Shown here: positions 35,271 to 44,349 of the stretch, piece after piece
Layout: the number at the start of each line of letters is the position of its first letter
How positions within the stretch are numbered: the first letter of the stretch is position 1
From: Streptosporangium pseudovulgare
Lineage (GTDB): Bacteria; Actinomycetota; Actinomycetes; Streptosporangiales; Streptosporangiaceae
Assembly (NCBI RefSeq): GCF_014648055.1
Contig: NZ_BMQJ01000011.1
Span: 252,110 to 316,109 of the forward strand
Direction of reading: 5' to 3'
Length of the DNA: 64,000 nucleotides
Position numbers and translations under genes: made by a program
The notes under the pieces: generated by a model
What the model was told of the DNA's origin: nothing
The model's input: the letters and a program-made list of their open reading frames with translations, nothing else
The model's database searches: none

Positions 35271-36422
35271 ATGAATAAAACTCTGGGGCCGACCGTGGGC
35301 GTCCTCGGCTCGTACGGCGGCCGCAACCTCGGGGACGAGGCCATCCTGACCAGCATCCTCGACGGCCTCCGGCGGGAACGCCCCGACGCGACCGCCCTGG
35401 TCTTCTCCCGCTGCCCCGGCCACACGCGCGCCCACTACCCGGACGTCGAGGTGACCGGCTGGGAAGGGATGAGCCGCGAACCCGTCTCGCAGGTCGTCGC
35501 CCGCCTGGACATGCTGCTCCTCGGCGGCGGCGGCATCCTCTACGACACCGAGGCCCGCCGCTACCTGCGGGTGGCCCAGCTCGCCCTGGAGCGGGCCGTC
35601 CCCGTCTTCACCTACGCCCTGGGAGCCGGGCCGCTCACCACCCGCACCGACTGCACGATGGCGCGGGAGACCCTGGCGTCCGCCGTCACCGTCACCGTCC
35701 GCGACGAGGAGTCCCGGCTGGCGCTGGAGGAGGCCGGCGTGATGTCCCCGATCATCGTCACCGCGGACCCCGCCCTGCTGCTCGAACCCGAGCCGTTCGG
35801 CCGGGACATGCTGCGCGCCGAGGGCATCCGGGAGGGCACGCGGCTCGTCGGAATGAACGTGCGCGAGCCCGGCTGCGCCGCCGAGCACCTCGACGTGCAG
35901 GGATACCACGAGTTGCTCGCGCACCTCGGGGACTTCCTGGTCAACCGGCTCGACGCCGACGTCGTCTTCGTGCCGATGGAACGCGACGACATCCGGCACT
36001 CCCACGCCGTGGTGTCCCACATGAACGCCGCCGACCGCTGCCGGGTGCTGCACGGCGACTACCGGCCGCGGCAGATCCTCGGCCTGGCCCGGCACCTGGA
36101 CCTCGCGGTCGGCATGCGGCTGCACTTCCTGATCTTCGCCGCGATGCGGGGCGTCCCGCTGCTGCCGCTGCCGTACGCCGGGAAGGTCTTCGACTTCGCC
36201 CAGCGGATCGGCGCGCCGGCCCTGCGGGGCGTGGTCAGGGAGGCCGCCGGTCCGCTGCTGGCCGAGGTCGACCGGGTGTGGGACGAGCGGCCGGCGCACA
36301 CCGAGCGGATCAAAGCCCGCATCCCGGCCCTGCGTGCCATGGCCGCCACGACGGCGGAGTACTTCCTCGAACAGCTCGACCGCCGCACGCCGTGCGTCCC
36401 GGTCCCGAGCCGGGCCGTCTGA
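35271..36422 (+). CDS. Polysaccharide pyruvyltransferase-family protein
   Basis: 383 residues; the ATG with GGGGGG 6 nt upstream is preferred over an ATG 7 codons earlier. GSYGGRNLGDEAILTSIL near the N-terminus, LLLGGGGILYD, and HLDLAVGMRLHFLIFAAMRGVP near the C-terminus match the CsaB/WcaK family, which moves pyruvate from PEP onto cell-wall or exopolysaccharide sugars as a ketal. Cytoplasmic. An MFS exporter gene follows 15 bp downstream, so the two are likely co-transcribed. No glycosyltransferase or S-layer gene is nearby. Confidence 0.88.
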   Translation: MNKTLGPTVGVLGSYGGRNLGDEAILTSILDGLRRERPDATALVFSRCPGHTRAHYPDVEVTGWEGMSREPVSQVVARLDMLLLGGGGILYDTEARRYLRVAQLALERAVPVFTYALGAGPLTTRTDCTMARETLASAVTVTVRDEESRLALEEAGVMSPIIVTADPALLLEPEPFGRDMLRAEGIREGTRLVGMNVREPGCAAEHLDVQGYHELLAHLGDFLVNRLDADVVFVPMERDDIRHSHAVVSHMNAADRCRVLHGDYRPRQILGLARHLDLAVGMRLHFLIFAAMRGVPLLPLPYAGKVFDFAQRIGAPALRGVVREAAGPLLAEVDRVWDERPAHTERIKARIPALRAMAATTAEYFLEQLDRRTPCVPVPSRAV

Positions 36423-36437
36423 GATCGGAAACGACGT

Positions 36438-38150
36438 TTGGGAACCGTGGGGGGAACCGGGGAGGCGGAGAGCGGAGCGGGCCCCGGGCCGTCGGAGACG
36501 CCGGACCGGGGCCGGCCCGGCTCGCTGTGGGCCCCGCTGCGCCGCCGTCTGTTCCGCGCGCTGTGGATCGCCCAGCTCGTGGCGAACACCGGCACCTGGA
36601 TGCAGATCGTGGGCGCGCAGTGGCTCATGGGCGACCTCGGCGGCGGCGCCTTCTCCATCGCCCTCGTGCAGACCGCCACCACGCTGCCGGTCTTCCTGCT
36701 GGTCGTCCCGGCGGGGGCGCTGGGCGACATCCTCGACCGGCGCCACCTGCTGCTGGTCAGCCAGGCGATCACCTTCACCGGCGCCGCCGCGCTCGCGGCG
36801 CTGACCGCCACCGGTGTCACCACGCAGGCGCTCCTGCTCGCCCTCAGCGCGCTGATGGCCGTCGGCCAGGCGTTCTCCACTCCCGCCTTCCAGGCCATCC
36901 AGCCCGAGCTGGTCGGCCGGGAGGAGATCCCCCAGGCGGCACTGCTCAACGGGGCCAACGGCAACCTGGCCCGGGCCGTGGGGCCCGCGCTCGGCGGCGT
37001 GCTCATCGCCCTCTCCGGCCCGGCCGCGACGTTCGCCCTCAACGCCGCGTCCTTCCTGGGCGTCATCGCGGTCCTCTTCGCCTGGCGCCGCCCGCCCGAC
37101 CACCGCCCGCTGGGCGCGGAGTACATCCACGACGCGATCCGCGCCGGCGCCCGCTACGTCCGCAGCGCCCCGTCGTTCGGAGCCGTGCTGTGGTGCACGG
37201 TGACCTTCGCCTTCTTCGCCAGCGGTATGTGGGCCCTACTGCCCGCCCTGGCCCGCGGCCCGCTCGGCCTGGGCGCCGGCGGGTACGGCACGCTGCTGGG
37301 CGCCGTCGGCCTCGGCGCCATCGCGGGCGCGTTCACACTGCCCAGGCTCGGCGTCCGGCTGGGACAGAACGCGATCGTCGCCTCCGCCGCGGTGAGCTAC
37401 GCCGTGATGATGGCGGTGATCGGCACCGTGGGGAACCTCGCCGTCGTCATCGCCGCCCTGTTCCTGTCGGGCATGACGTGGATCGCCGTCCTGTCGACGC
37501 TGGGCGCCTCGTCCCTGCTGCTGCTGCCGGAGTGGACGCGGGCCCGGGCGCTGGCCTACTACCAGCTGGCGTTCATGGGCGGCCAGGCCATCGGCGCGCT
37601 GGTGTGGGGCGCGGTGGCCGGCCACACCGGCCTGGCCGCGGCGTTCCTCCTGCCGGCCGCCGCGCTGGTGCTCAGCACGCCCGTCGGGCTGCGGCGGGTG
37701 CCGCTGCCGACGGGCCACCTCGACATGCGTCAGGCGCGCCACTTCCCCGAGCCGCCCAGCGACCTGGCCAGCCACGAGGGGCCGGTGCTGGTCGTGATCG
37801 AATGGTGCGTCCGACCGGAGAACGCCGCGGCGTTCGCGGCGGCGATGCGGCCGGTCGGCCAGGCCCGGCGCCGCACCGGGGCGACCATGTGGGGCCTGTT
37901 CCGCGACATGGAGGACCCGGACGTCTTCGTCGAGACGTTCACCGTCGCGACCGCCTACGAACACCTGCGCCAGCACTTCGAGCGGGGCACCATACGGGAT
38001 CGGGAGCTGCAGGAACAGGCGCTCGCCCTGGTCGCCCCGGGCACCCGGCCACACGTGCGCCACCTGATCTGGTCCTACGCGGCCCTGCCCGGCCCGGGGG
38101 CGGAGGGGCCCGAGCTGATGAGCCTCGCCAGCCTGCTCCGCCCCCGCTGA
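36438..38150 (+). CDS. MFS transporter (EntS/MFS_3 type) with C-terminal cytoplasmic domain
   Basis: 570 residues; TTG with GGA 8 nt upstream, alternative GTG three codons on. Twelve hydrophobic segments from about residue 38; the ALGDILDRRHLLL loop is the MFS motif A variant, and FSTPAFQAIQPELVGREEIPQAALLNGA is characteristic of the enterobactin-exporter-like MFS_3 group. The last 130 residues form a soluble alpha/beta domain (VLVVIEWCVRPENAAAFAAAM, DVFVETFTVATAYEHLRQH), as in many MFS_3 proteins and resembling an ABM-type fold. Likely an exporter, perhaps of a pyruvylated product of the upstream gene. Confidence 0.9.
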   Translation: MGTVGGTGEAESGAGPGPSETPDRGRPGSLWAPLRRRLFRALWIAQLVANTGTWMQIVGAQWLMGDLGGGAFSIALVQTATTLPVFLLVVPAGALGDILDRRHLLLVSQAITFTGAAALAALTATGVTTQALLLALSALMAVGQAFSTPAFQAIQPELVGREEIPQAALLNGANGNLARAVGPALGGVLIALSGPAATFALNAASFLGVIAVLFAWRRPPDHRPLGAEYIHDAIRAGARYVRSAPSFGAVLWCTVTFAFFASGMWALLPALARGPLGLGAGGYGTLLGAVGLGAIAGAFTLPRLGVRLGQNAIVASAAVSYAVMMAVIGTVGNLAVVIAALFLSGMTWIAVLSTLGASSLLLLPEWTRARALAYYQLAFMGGQAIGALVWGAVAGHTGLAAAFLLPAAALVLSTPVGLRRVPLPTGHLDMRQARHFPEPPSDLASHEGPVLVVIEWCVRPENAAAFAAAMRPVGQARRRTGATMWGLFRDMEDPDVFVETFTVATAYEHLRQHFERGTIRDRELQEQALALVAPGTRPHVRHLIWSYAALPGPGAEGPELMSLASLLRPR

Positions 38151-38160
38151 GGGCCCGCCC

Positions 38161-39324
38161 TCACCAGCCCAGCCTGCCCTTGCCGGAGATCAGGGCACGG
38201 GCGATGACCATGCGCTGGACGTCGTTGGTGCCCTCGCCGATCGCCATCATCGGCGCGTCGCGGTAGAGCCGCTCGACCACGAACTCCGGGGAGTAGCCGT
38301 ACCCGCCGTGGATGCGCATCGACTCCAGCGACGCCCTGATCGCCACCTCGGAGGCGAAGTACTTGGCCATGCCCGCCTCCATGTCGGCCCGCTCCCCCGC
38401 GTCGGCGCGGGTGGCGGCCCAGTAGGTGAGCAGCCGGGCGGCCTGGATCTCGGTGGCCATGTCGGCCAGCTTGAGCTGGATGGCCTGGAAGTCGGCGATC
38501 GGCCGCCCGAAGGCGGCGCGCTGCCGGGAGTAGTCCAGTGCGGCGTCGTAGGCGGCCTGGGCGACGCCGACCGCGCGGGCCGCGATGTTGATCCGGCCGA
38601 GCTCCAGCCCCGACAGCACCTGCTGCATGCCGCGCCCCTCGACGCCGCCCAGGAGGTTCGCGGCCGGCACCCGCACGTCGTCCAGCACGACCTCGCACGA
38701 CTCGGTCCCCTTGTAGCCGAGCTTGGGCAGGTCCCGGCCGACGGTGAAACCCTCGGCGGAGGCGTCCACCAGCAGCACCGACATGCCCCGGTGGGCCGGT
38801 TCGGTCCGGGACGTTTTCACCAGCACCGGCAGCGGGTCGGCGTGGCGGGCGTTGGTGATCCAGGTCTTGGCGCCGCGCACCACGTAGTGGTCGCCCTCGC
38901 GGCGGGCGGTCGTGGTGATGCCCTGCAGGTCGGTGCCGGCGCCCGGCTCGGTCAGCGCGATCCCGGTACGGCGGGCGCCGGTGGCCAGGTCCGGCAGGTA
39001 GGCGGCCTTCTGCTCCGCGGTGCCGTACCGGGCGATCATCGAGCAGGCCAGGGAGTGCGAGCCGATCGTGCCCGCCACCCCCATCCAGCCGCGGGCGATC
39101 TCCTCGAACACCAGGGCGAAGGAGACCATGTCCGCCGCCAGCCCGCCGTACTCCTCGGGGACCGAGAGCCCGAACAGGCCCATCCCCTTCATCGTCTCGA
39201 CGATCTCGGTGGGATGGCGGCCGGAGCGCTCCCACTCCGCGGCGACCGGCACGATCTCCCTGTCCACGAACGCGCGCAGCGTCTCGCGGAACGCCCGCTG
39301 CTCCTCGGTCAGCTCGAAGTCCAT
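38161..39324 (-). CDS. Acyl-CoA dehydrogenase
   Basis: 387 residues, full length. Signature 1 LTEPGAGTDL and signature 2 region RIHGGYGYSPEFVVERLYRDAPMMAIGEGTNDVQ are both present; the Glu in IGEGTND is a candidate catalytic base but alternatives exist. FAD/ETF-dependent oxidation of an acyl-CoA to the 2-enoyl-CoA. The MaoC-type hydratase gene is 19 bp upstream, so the two would run consecutive steps. The pair resembles mycobacterial branched-chain/leucine catabolism clusters, but no carboxylase or CitE-like gene is here. Confidence 0.93.
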   Translation of the reverse strand: MDFELTEEQRAFRETLRAFVDREIVPVAAEWERSGRHPTEIVETMKGMGLFGLSVPEEYGGLAADMVSFALVFEEIARGWMGVAGTIGSHSLACSMIARYGTAEQKAAYLPDLATGARRTGIALTEPGAGTDLQGITTTARREGDHYVVRGAKTWITNARHADPLPVLVKTSRTEPAHRGMSVLLVDASAEGFTVGRDLPKLGYKGTESCEVVLDDVRVPAANLLGGVEGRGMQQVLSGLELGRINIAARAVGVAQAAYDAALDYSRQRAAFGRPIADFQAIQLKLADMATEIQAARLLTYWAATRADAGERADMEAGMAKYFASEVAIRASLESMRIHGGYGYSPEFVVERLYRDAPMMAIGEGTNDVQRMVIARALISGKGRLGW

Positions 39325-39343
39325 GTCGCTCCTCGGGAGGGGT

Positions 39344-39859
39344 CTAAGCCAGCGGCCCGTTCTTGGCCCGCGGGAAGTAGCCCTTGTCGTGCGGCGCGTC
39401 GCGCCTGTAGACCATGACGGTCCGCCGCCACGACATGATCTCGTCGCCGTCCTGGTTGAGCCCGCGGGTGCGGCAGGTGACGATGCCGGCGTAGGGGCGG
39501 GAGGCCGACTCGCGCTTGCCCAGGACGACCGACTCGGCGTAGACCGTGTCGCCGACGAAGACGGGGTGGCTGAGCTTGATCTCCTCCCACCCGAGGTTCA
39601 TGACCGCCGTCTGGCTCACGTCGATGACCGACAGGCCGAGCACGACGGCCACGGTGAGCCCGGAGTTGGCGATGATCCTGCCGTAGGGGGCGCGCTCGGC
39701 GAAGTGGGCGTTGAAGTGGTTCTGGTTGGTGTTCATCGTCAGGAGGCTGAACCACGTGTTGTCGGCCTCGGTGATCGTGCGGCCGAGCGGGTGCTGGTAG
39801 ACGTCCCCGACCACGAAGTCCTCGTAGTAGCGGCCGATGCGGGCCTCGTGCACGGTCAC
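39344..39859 (-). CDS. MaoC-family enoyl-CoA hydratase
   Basis: 171 residues, GTG start. Hot-dog fold with the R-hydratase motif region: TEADNTWFSLLTMNTNQNHFNAHFAERAPYG contains the Asp and His dyad (D..N..H), followed by GRIIANSGLT. It hydrates a 2-enoyl-CoA, presumably the product of the linked acyl-CoA dehydrogenase. Similar proteins act on itaconyl- or mesaconyl-CoA-type substrates; the true substrate is not shown here. Confidence 0.88.
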   Translation of the reverse strand: MTVHEARIGRYYEDFVVGDVYQHPLGRTITEADNTWFSLLTMNTNQNHFNAHFAERAPYGRIIANSGLTVAVVLGLSVIDVSQTAVMNLGWEEIKLSHPVFVGDTVYAESVVLGKRESASRPYAGIVTCRTRGLNQDGDEIMSWRRTVMVYRRDAPHDKGYFPRAKNGPLA

Positions 39860-40109
39860 GGGCGGCTCCCCGAGGCTCGGCGGGCGTCAGGCCATCACAC
39901 TAATGATCGTCCGTTCCGGCGGTCAACGCTCCCGCGCCGTCCTGCCGGGAGGACGAGGCATGCCCCAAAAGCCCTCTTCTTCACTTTCTGTTATTATATA
40001 GACACATAGGGTAAATACAGTCGGTGGCGGCGCGGAACCGGACCGCCCGGCCGCCCGGCGGAAAGCGACGCGTCCGCCCCCGCGCCGAAGACTCGACGGA
40101 GGGTGTCAC
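39860..40109. other. Divergent A/T-rich promoter region
   Basis: Between the MaoC and rubrerythrin-like genes. The segment 39979-40020 is A/T-rich and contains TATAAT on the minus strand (39998-39993) and overlapping TATATA on the plus strand, so it probably drives one or both genes. No clear operator. Confidence 0.45.
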
Positions 40110-41201
40110 GTGAGAGATCGGGTGCGGGCATGGCGGACGGCCGGGATCGCCGTCCTCGGTGCGGCGGCCCTGCTGACCGGGGCGGCCACCGGCGCGGTGG
40201 CGCTGCCGGCCGGGCCGGCCACCGGCACGGCGGCGGACGGCGACTCGGGGGACGGCGACGGCCCCAAGGACGGCGGCCCCAAGGACGGCGACTCCGGGGA
40301 CGGCAGCCCCGAGGACGGCGACGGCCCCGGAGCGGGCGGCGTCTCGGCCCCGACCCGGGCCGACCTGATGAAAGCGATACAGGGTGAGGCGTTCGCCTAC
40401 GCGAAATACCGCGCCTACGCCGCGCAGGCCGGCCGGGAGAACCTGCCGGACGTCCAGGCCCTGTACGAGCGCGTCGCCCACGTCGAACTGCACGAGCACC
40501 TCGCCGAGCAGGCGAAACTCGCCGGGCTCGCCGGCGACGACGCCGCCGACCTGCGCGCCGCCATCTCGGGAGAGTCCTGCGAGGCCAAGACGACGTACCC
40601 CCGGTTCGCCGCCCGGGCCCGGGTCGCCGGCGACCGGGACGCGGCCAGGCTCTTCTCCGAGATCGCCGGGGACGAGGCCGGCCATCGCACCCGGTTCGCC
40701 CAGGCGCTGCGAGCCCTGGAGCACCCGTCGTCCGGGGCGTCCATCCCTGTAGGCCCGGTCGCCCGGCCGGTGGACATTCCGGAGGGATCGCCCCAGGTGT
40801 CGTCGCGGACGCTGGAGGACCTGCGGGCCGCGATGCGCGGCGAGGCGCTCGCCCACGCCAGGTACGGCCTGTACGCCGAGCACGCCCGCGCGAACGGCCG
40901 CCCCAGGCTGGCCATGCTGTTCGAGCACGCCGCGCAGGTCGAGCTCACCGAGCACTTCGCCGAGGAGGCGCGGCTCGCCGGGCTGGTCCGCTCCACCGCC
41001 GCCAACCTGTGCGAGTCGGCCGCCGGGGAGACCGCCGAGGGGACCGACATGTACCCCGGCTACGCCCGCCAGGCCGCGGCGGCCGGAGACCGGGCGGCGG
41101 CGGAGCGATTCTCCGAGATCGCCCGCGACGAGCTGAGGCACGCCCGGGAGTTCAAGGACGCCCTGTCCGAACTCGGCGCGAACTGCCCGGCCGGCGGATG
41201 A
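40110..41201 (+). CDS. Exported protein with two rubrerythrin-like diiron domains
   Basis: 363 residues, GTG with GGAGGG 6 nt upstream. Sec-type signal peptide (RTAGIAVLGAAALLTGAATGAVA), then an acidic Asp/Gly/Pro linker (about 42-78). Two homologous four-helix ferritin-like domains follow (about 85-210 and 232-355). Each has the four ligand helices: domain 1 GEAFAYAKYRAYA, HVELHEHLAEQ, GESCEAKTTYPRFA and EIAGDEAGHRTRF; domain 2 GEALAHARYGLYA, QVELTEHFAEE, GETAEGTDMYPGYA and EIARDELRHAREF. Rubrerythrins reduce peroxide inside cells, so export and duplication are unusual. No rubredoxin domain is present. Confidence 0.88.
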   Translation: MRDRVRAWRTAGIAVLGAAALLTGAATGAVALPAGPATGTAADGDSGDGDGPKDGGPKDGDSGDGSPEDGDGPGAGGVSAPTRADLMKAIQGEAFAYAKYRAYAAQAGRENLPDVQALYERVAHVELHEHLAEQAKLAGLAGDDAADLRAAISGESCEAKTTYPRFAARARVAGDRDAARLFSEIAGDEAGHRTRFAQALRALEHPSSGASIPVGPVARPVDIPEGSPQVSSRTLEDLRAAMRGEALAHARYGLYAEHARANGRPRLAMLFEHAAQVELTEHFAEEARLAGLVRSTAANLCESAAGETAEGTDMYPGYARQAAAAGDRAAAERFSEIARDELRHAREFKDALSELGANCPAGG

Positions 41202-41209
41202 CACAGGTC

Positions 41210-41512
41210 TCAGGGCAGGCCGTACCTGCTCCTGATCACCTTGGCCTCCTCCTCGGTCACCTGGCGCGGCGTGCGGGCCAGAGCCTGACGGAGGTCGGCC
41301 AGGATCCTGCCCCCCGAGTCGCGGACACGGGCATGGCGGGAGGCGAGCTCGGCGTCGAACCGCTTGGCGACCGGCCCGGTCCACACCTTGCCGGAGTGGA
41401 ACTCCCGGCAGGGCGCGTCGAGGCTGCTCTCGATCTCCCGGACCAGCGGCTCGACCATCCGCAGGGTCTCCCCCAGCGCCTCGTGGAGCGGGTTGGGCAC
41501 CATCTCGGCCAT
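41210..41512 (-). CDS. Small helical WXG100-like protein
   Basis: 100 residues. Two predicted helices flank FHSGKVWTGPVAKRFDAEL, where WTG stands at the WXG turn; the size and helical hairpin resemble type VII secretion substrates. It is third in a minus-strand group with a lipoprotein and a large Pro-rich protein, 7 bp after the lipoprotein stop. An ATG three codons later is also possible. Assignment is by size and motif only. Confidence 0.6.
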   Translation of the reverse strand: MAEMVPNPLHEALGETLRMVEPLVREIESSLDAPCREFHSGKVWTGPVAKRFDAELASRHARVRDSGGRILADLRQALARTPRQVTEEEAKVIRSRYGLP

Positions 41513-41519
41513 GGCCCGG

Positions 41520-42155
41520 TCAGTCTCCCTTCGGGGATGCGGAGTCCTTGCTCTTCGGAGAGGGGGACGCCGTGGACGCGGGCTTCGCGGAGGGGGCGCT
41601 GGCGTCGGTGATGAGCTTCGGCGCGATGAGCTTCATGAGGGCGAGCACATCTGCGGCGTTGTCCCGCCCTTCGACGCCTATGTCCAGCTGGATGCTGAGT
41701 TCAGCCTTTCCACGAACGAGCAGGGCGTATGCATCGTTGTCCTCGCTGTCCTTCGGCCTGAAGTAGGAACCGATGGCCCCGGGAACAATCTCCGGTAAAG
41801 GCGAAGCACCATCTTCAAGATGCTCCGTGACCTCCTCTGGATATCCTCCCGGCGTGAGATCTATCAGCAGCACTTTCAGGCGCTCGCCGCTCCTCTGGTA
41901 AACCGCGCAACTGCCGATACCGAGGCCTTCCGCCGCCGACAGGTCGAAATAACCACGAACCAACGGATCTCGCACACCGGTCATCAGCTCTACCGCCTTG
42001 AGCGGAATATGCTCACAGATGTACGGCGGGGCTGCTACTGCAGGCACAGGAGTACGGTCCATCTCATTAGACGCGCTCTGCCCGGCCTGGCATGCCGTGG
42101 ACAGAACCAGGGCACATGACAGCGCCGCCGCAGCGGCGAACGACTTTCGCATCAT
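41520..42155 (-). CDS. Lipoprotein of a type VII secretion-like gene set
   Basis: 211 residues; the ATG overlaps the upstream gene's stop as ATGA. Lipobox VLSTACQ after MMRKSFAAAAALSCAL. The mature part has CEHIPLKAVELMTGV, GSCAVYQRSGERLKVLLIDL and a C-terminal Ser/Pro/Lys tail, a pattern loosely like DUF3558 lipoproteins. Its third-position G+C is visibly lower than in flanking genes. Function unknown. Confidence 0.75.
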   Translation of the reverse strand: MMRKSFAAAAALSCALVLSTACQAGQSASNEMDRTPVPAVAAPPYICEHIPLKAVELMTGVRDPLVRGYFDLSAAEGLGIGSCAVYQRSGERLKVLLIDLTPGGYPEEVTEHLEDGASPLPEIVPGAIGSYFRPKDSEDNDAYALLVRGKAELSIQLDIGVEGRDNAADVLALMKLIAPKLITDASAPSAKPASTASPSPKSKDSASPKGD

Positions 42156-44299
42156 GCCCCGTACCGGGCGAAGCCATTGGTAAATCCCTGATCCAGGGGA
42201 TCTTCGACATCCTGCCACGGTTTACCCGACAAGCCGCCGTAAAGCCATCGTTCGTAGGCTTCAAGACGTCGGTCATCAGGTCCTCCGGCGGCTTTTTCGT
42301 CGACCAACTTGTCCATGGGCATGAGCGTCCGACCGTCGTCTTCAAGGAAGTTGTTGGGATTCTTCCGCGGGTCTTCGCCGTGCCGCATCCCCTCCAGGGA
42401 AGCCCAGGGATGGGTCTTATCCGGAGGTTCAGCCGAGCCGAAAAGGCCGTGTTTGAGCATCGCCTGAGCAGTGAGGTCGTGCAGGAGAACCCGGGTTCGG
42501 TCGACAGCGGCATTGGCGTCACCACGGGCCCTGTCCTCTGCGTCGCCCTTGAGGCTGTCTTCGAGCAGTCCCGTCCACGCCCCGATGACCCCGGCTCCGA
42601 TCGGCCACGCGGCCTTCTGCGGGATGGCCAACCCGGTGTTGACCACCGCTGTGAGCACCTTCATGTTGCGAGTCTGCGCCTCGTCCAGTTCCTTACCTTG
42701 ATCGATTTTGGCCAGACCCGCCGCGTCAGTGATCATTCCGAATCCGGCTCCAATCCGTTTCGCGTTGGCCAGAAGCACCGCGTCACCGCGTCCCTTGGAC
42801 ATCTCCACGGCGCCATAATCGAGAAGGAGACCGGTGAATGCGGTCTGGGCGGCCAGAACGGGAGCGAAAGCACCAGAATCCGTGAAAGCCTCTTTCATCA
42901 CCCGATGCAGTTCCCTTTTGTTGAACTGCGCCCCCCAAGGGTCTTGTCCTGACGCGCTGGGGCTGTCAGCGCCTTGGACTCCGGAGGTGATGGGATCCCG
43001 ACCTCCCTTCGCCACCCGATCGATGTCACCGATGTACCCCGCCAGGATCCGCCCCGTGCTCACCGATTTCACGAACGAGTCGCCACCGTTCGTGATCCGT
43101 CCCGCTTCGAGGTGGACGAACTCCGAGGCCAGCTTGGCCGACAGGTAGCCGCGTGAGGGCTTGTCCGGCGAGCCGTCGTGGTCGCGAAAGGTGAGGGTGG
43201 CGGCTTCCAGCGCCTTGCCCAGCGCCTCGCCGCCGTCGCCCAGGGAACGTTCGGTCAGGTAGTGCTTCAGCGCGGAGGGGTCGCTCGCGAAGAAGTCCTG
43301 GGCCGCCGCCGGGTCACGGCCGAGTGCGCCCATGAGGTCCGCCATGACGTTCGGGTGCAGGGGCGCCTGCCGGTCGCATGCGTCGATCTTCTTCGCGATC
43401 GTCAGCAGGAAGACGCTGCCGAAGGTGCCGTGCTTGAGTGCCAGCACGGTCGCGTAGCCCCTCTTCCAGTCGGTGTAACCGGCCTTCCCCGAGGGATCGA
43501 GGTCGGAGGTGAGCTCGTCGTACCACACCTTGCCGAGCTTCGAACCGGCCGTGCCGAGTGTCCTGCCGAGAGCCGTCTGCAGTCGTTTCGCCTGCTTGTC
43601 GTTCTCCCGCCCCGGCCCCACGGTGTCCGTCATCAGCCCGCGGAAGCGGGTCGCGCCCAGCGCGTTCATCAACGCCGTGGCGAACGTCGCGTCCCCGGTA
43701 CGCTTCTCCAGCTCCGCCAGGGTCTTCTCGTCGATCTCGCCGCTCTTCGCGGCCTCGGCCAGCCTGGTGGTCGCGGCGTAGACGTCCGGGTCACGGGCGG
43801 CTTTGCCGTACAGGGCCTCGTCGAAGGCGACGGGCCCGGCCGGGACGCCGCCGGAGGACGCCCCCCAACCGGTCTGCTCCTTGCGGATCGTCTCGCTCCG
43901 GCGCCGAAGGTCGGGCCGGCCGGTCCCGATCCAGCTCCGTGTCTCACGCAGGGCGCTCAGCCCCGAGGTGTCCAGGTCGAGCCGTTCCAGGGCGCGGCGG
44001 ATGAGCGGTTCGTTCCGGCCGAGCGTGTCCTCGGCCCGGCCGAGGACACGCTCGAAGTCGTCCATCGCCGCGGGGTCGATCCCGGAGTACTCGCCGTCCA
44101 CCGAGGGCGGGGGCTGGGTCGGCTGGGGATGGGCCGGGGTTCGGCTCTCGCCCGTCCCGGAGGCGGTCGGAGACGGCTGCGACACAGCCGGCGGGCTGGG
44201 CTGCGGCGAAGGGCTCGGCACCGATGAGAGCTTGGGCGCGGAGGAGGAACCGGGCGCCGGAGCGGCCAGCGGGGACGGGCTGGGCGATGGGTGGGTCAT
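42152..44299 (-). CDS. Large protein with N-terminal Pro-rich tail, type VII secretion-like
   Basis: 715 residues from the ATG at MTHPSPSPS; a longer frame begins at a TTG (44362) that would lie upstream of the predicted transcription start, so it is rejected. About 65 residues of Pro/Ser come first. Residues near 75-140 have IDPAAMDDFERVLGRAEDTL and an RSWIGTGRPDLRRRSETI helix, the W...DLRRR pattern seen at the N-termini of actinobacterial type VII-associated proteins. The rest is mostly helical with no enzyme motif I recognise (SKLGKVWYDELTSDLDPSGK, FGMITDAAGLAKIDQGKELD). Lower G+C than neighbours. It may be a secreted effector or scaffold. Confidence 0.7.
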   Translation of the reverse strand: MTHPSPSPSPLAAPAPGSSSAPKLSSVPSPSPQPSPPAVSQPSPTASGTGESRTPAHPQPTQPPPSVDGEYSGIDPAAMDDFERVLGRAEDTLGRNEPLIRRALERLDLDTSGLSALRETRSWIGTGRPDLRRRSETIRKEQTGWGASSGGVPAGPVAFDEALYGKAARDPDVYAATTRLAEAAKSGEIDEKTLAELEKRTGDATFATALMNALGATRFRGLMTDTVGPGRENDKQAKRLQTALGRTLGTAGSKLGKVWYDELTSDLDPSGKAGYTDWKRGYATVLALKHGTFGSVFLLTIAKKIDACDRQAPLHPNVMADLMGALGRDPAAAQDFFASDPSALKHYLTERSLGDGGEALGKALEAATLTFRDHDGSPDKPSRGYLSAKLASEFVHLEAGRITNGGDSFVKSVSTGRILAGYIGDIDRVAKGGRDPITSGVQGADSPSASGQDPWGAQFNKRELHRVMKEAFTDSGAFAPVLAAQTAFTGLLLDYGAVEMSKGRGDAVLLANAKRIGAGFGMITDAAGLAKIDQGKELDEAQTRNMKVLTAVVNTGLAIPQKAAWPIGAGVIGAWTGLLEDSLKGDAEDRARGDANAAVDRTRVLLHDLTAQAMLKHGLFGSAEPPDKTHPWASLEGMRHGEDPRKNPNNFLEDDGRTLMPMDKLVDEKAAGGPDDRRLEAYERWLYGGLSGKPWQDVEDPLDQGFTNGFARYGA

Positions 44300-44349
44300 G
44301 GGGGCCTGGGCTCCGGCTCGGTCCGTGGGAAGCGGCAACTCCGGCGACA

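Noticed and set aside
42092..42952. Plus-strand 286-codon frame opposite the type VII-like operon
   Set aside because: It mirrors the lower-G+C minus-strand gene; no family resemblance and no start signals.
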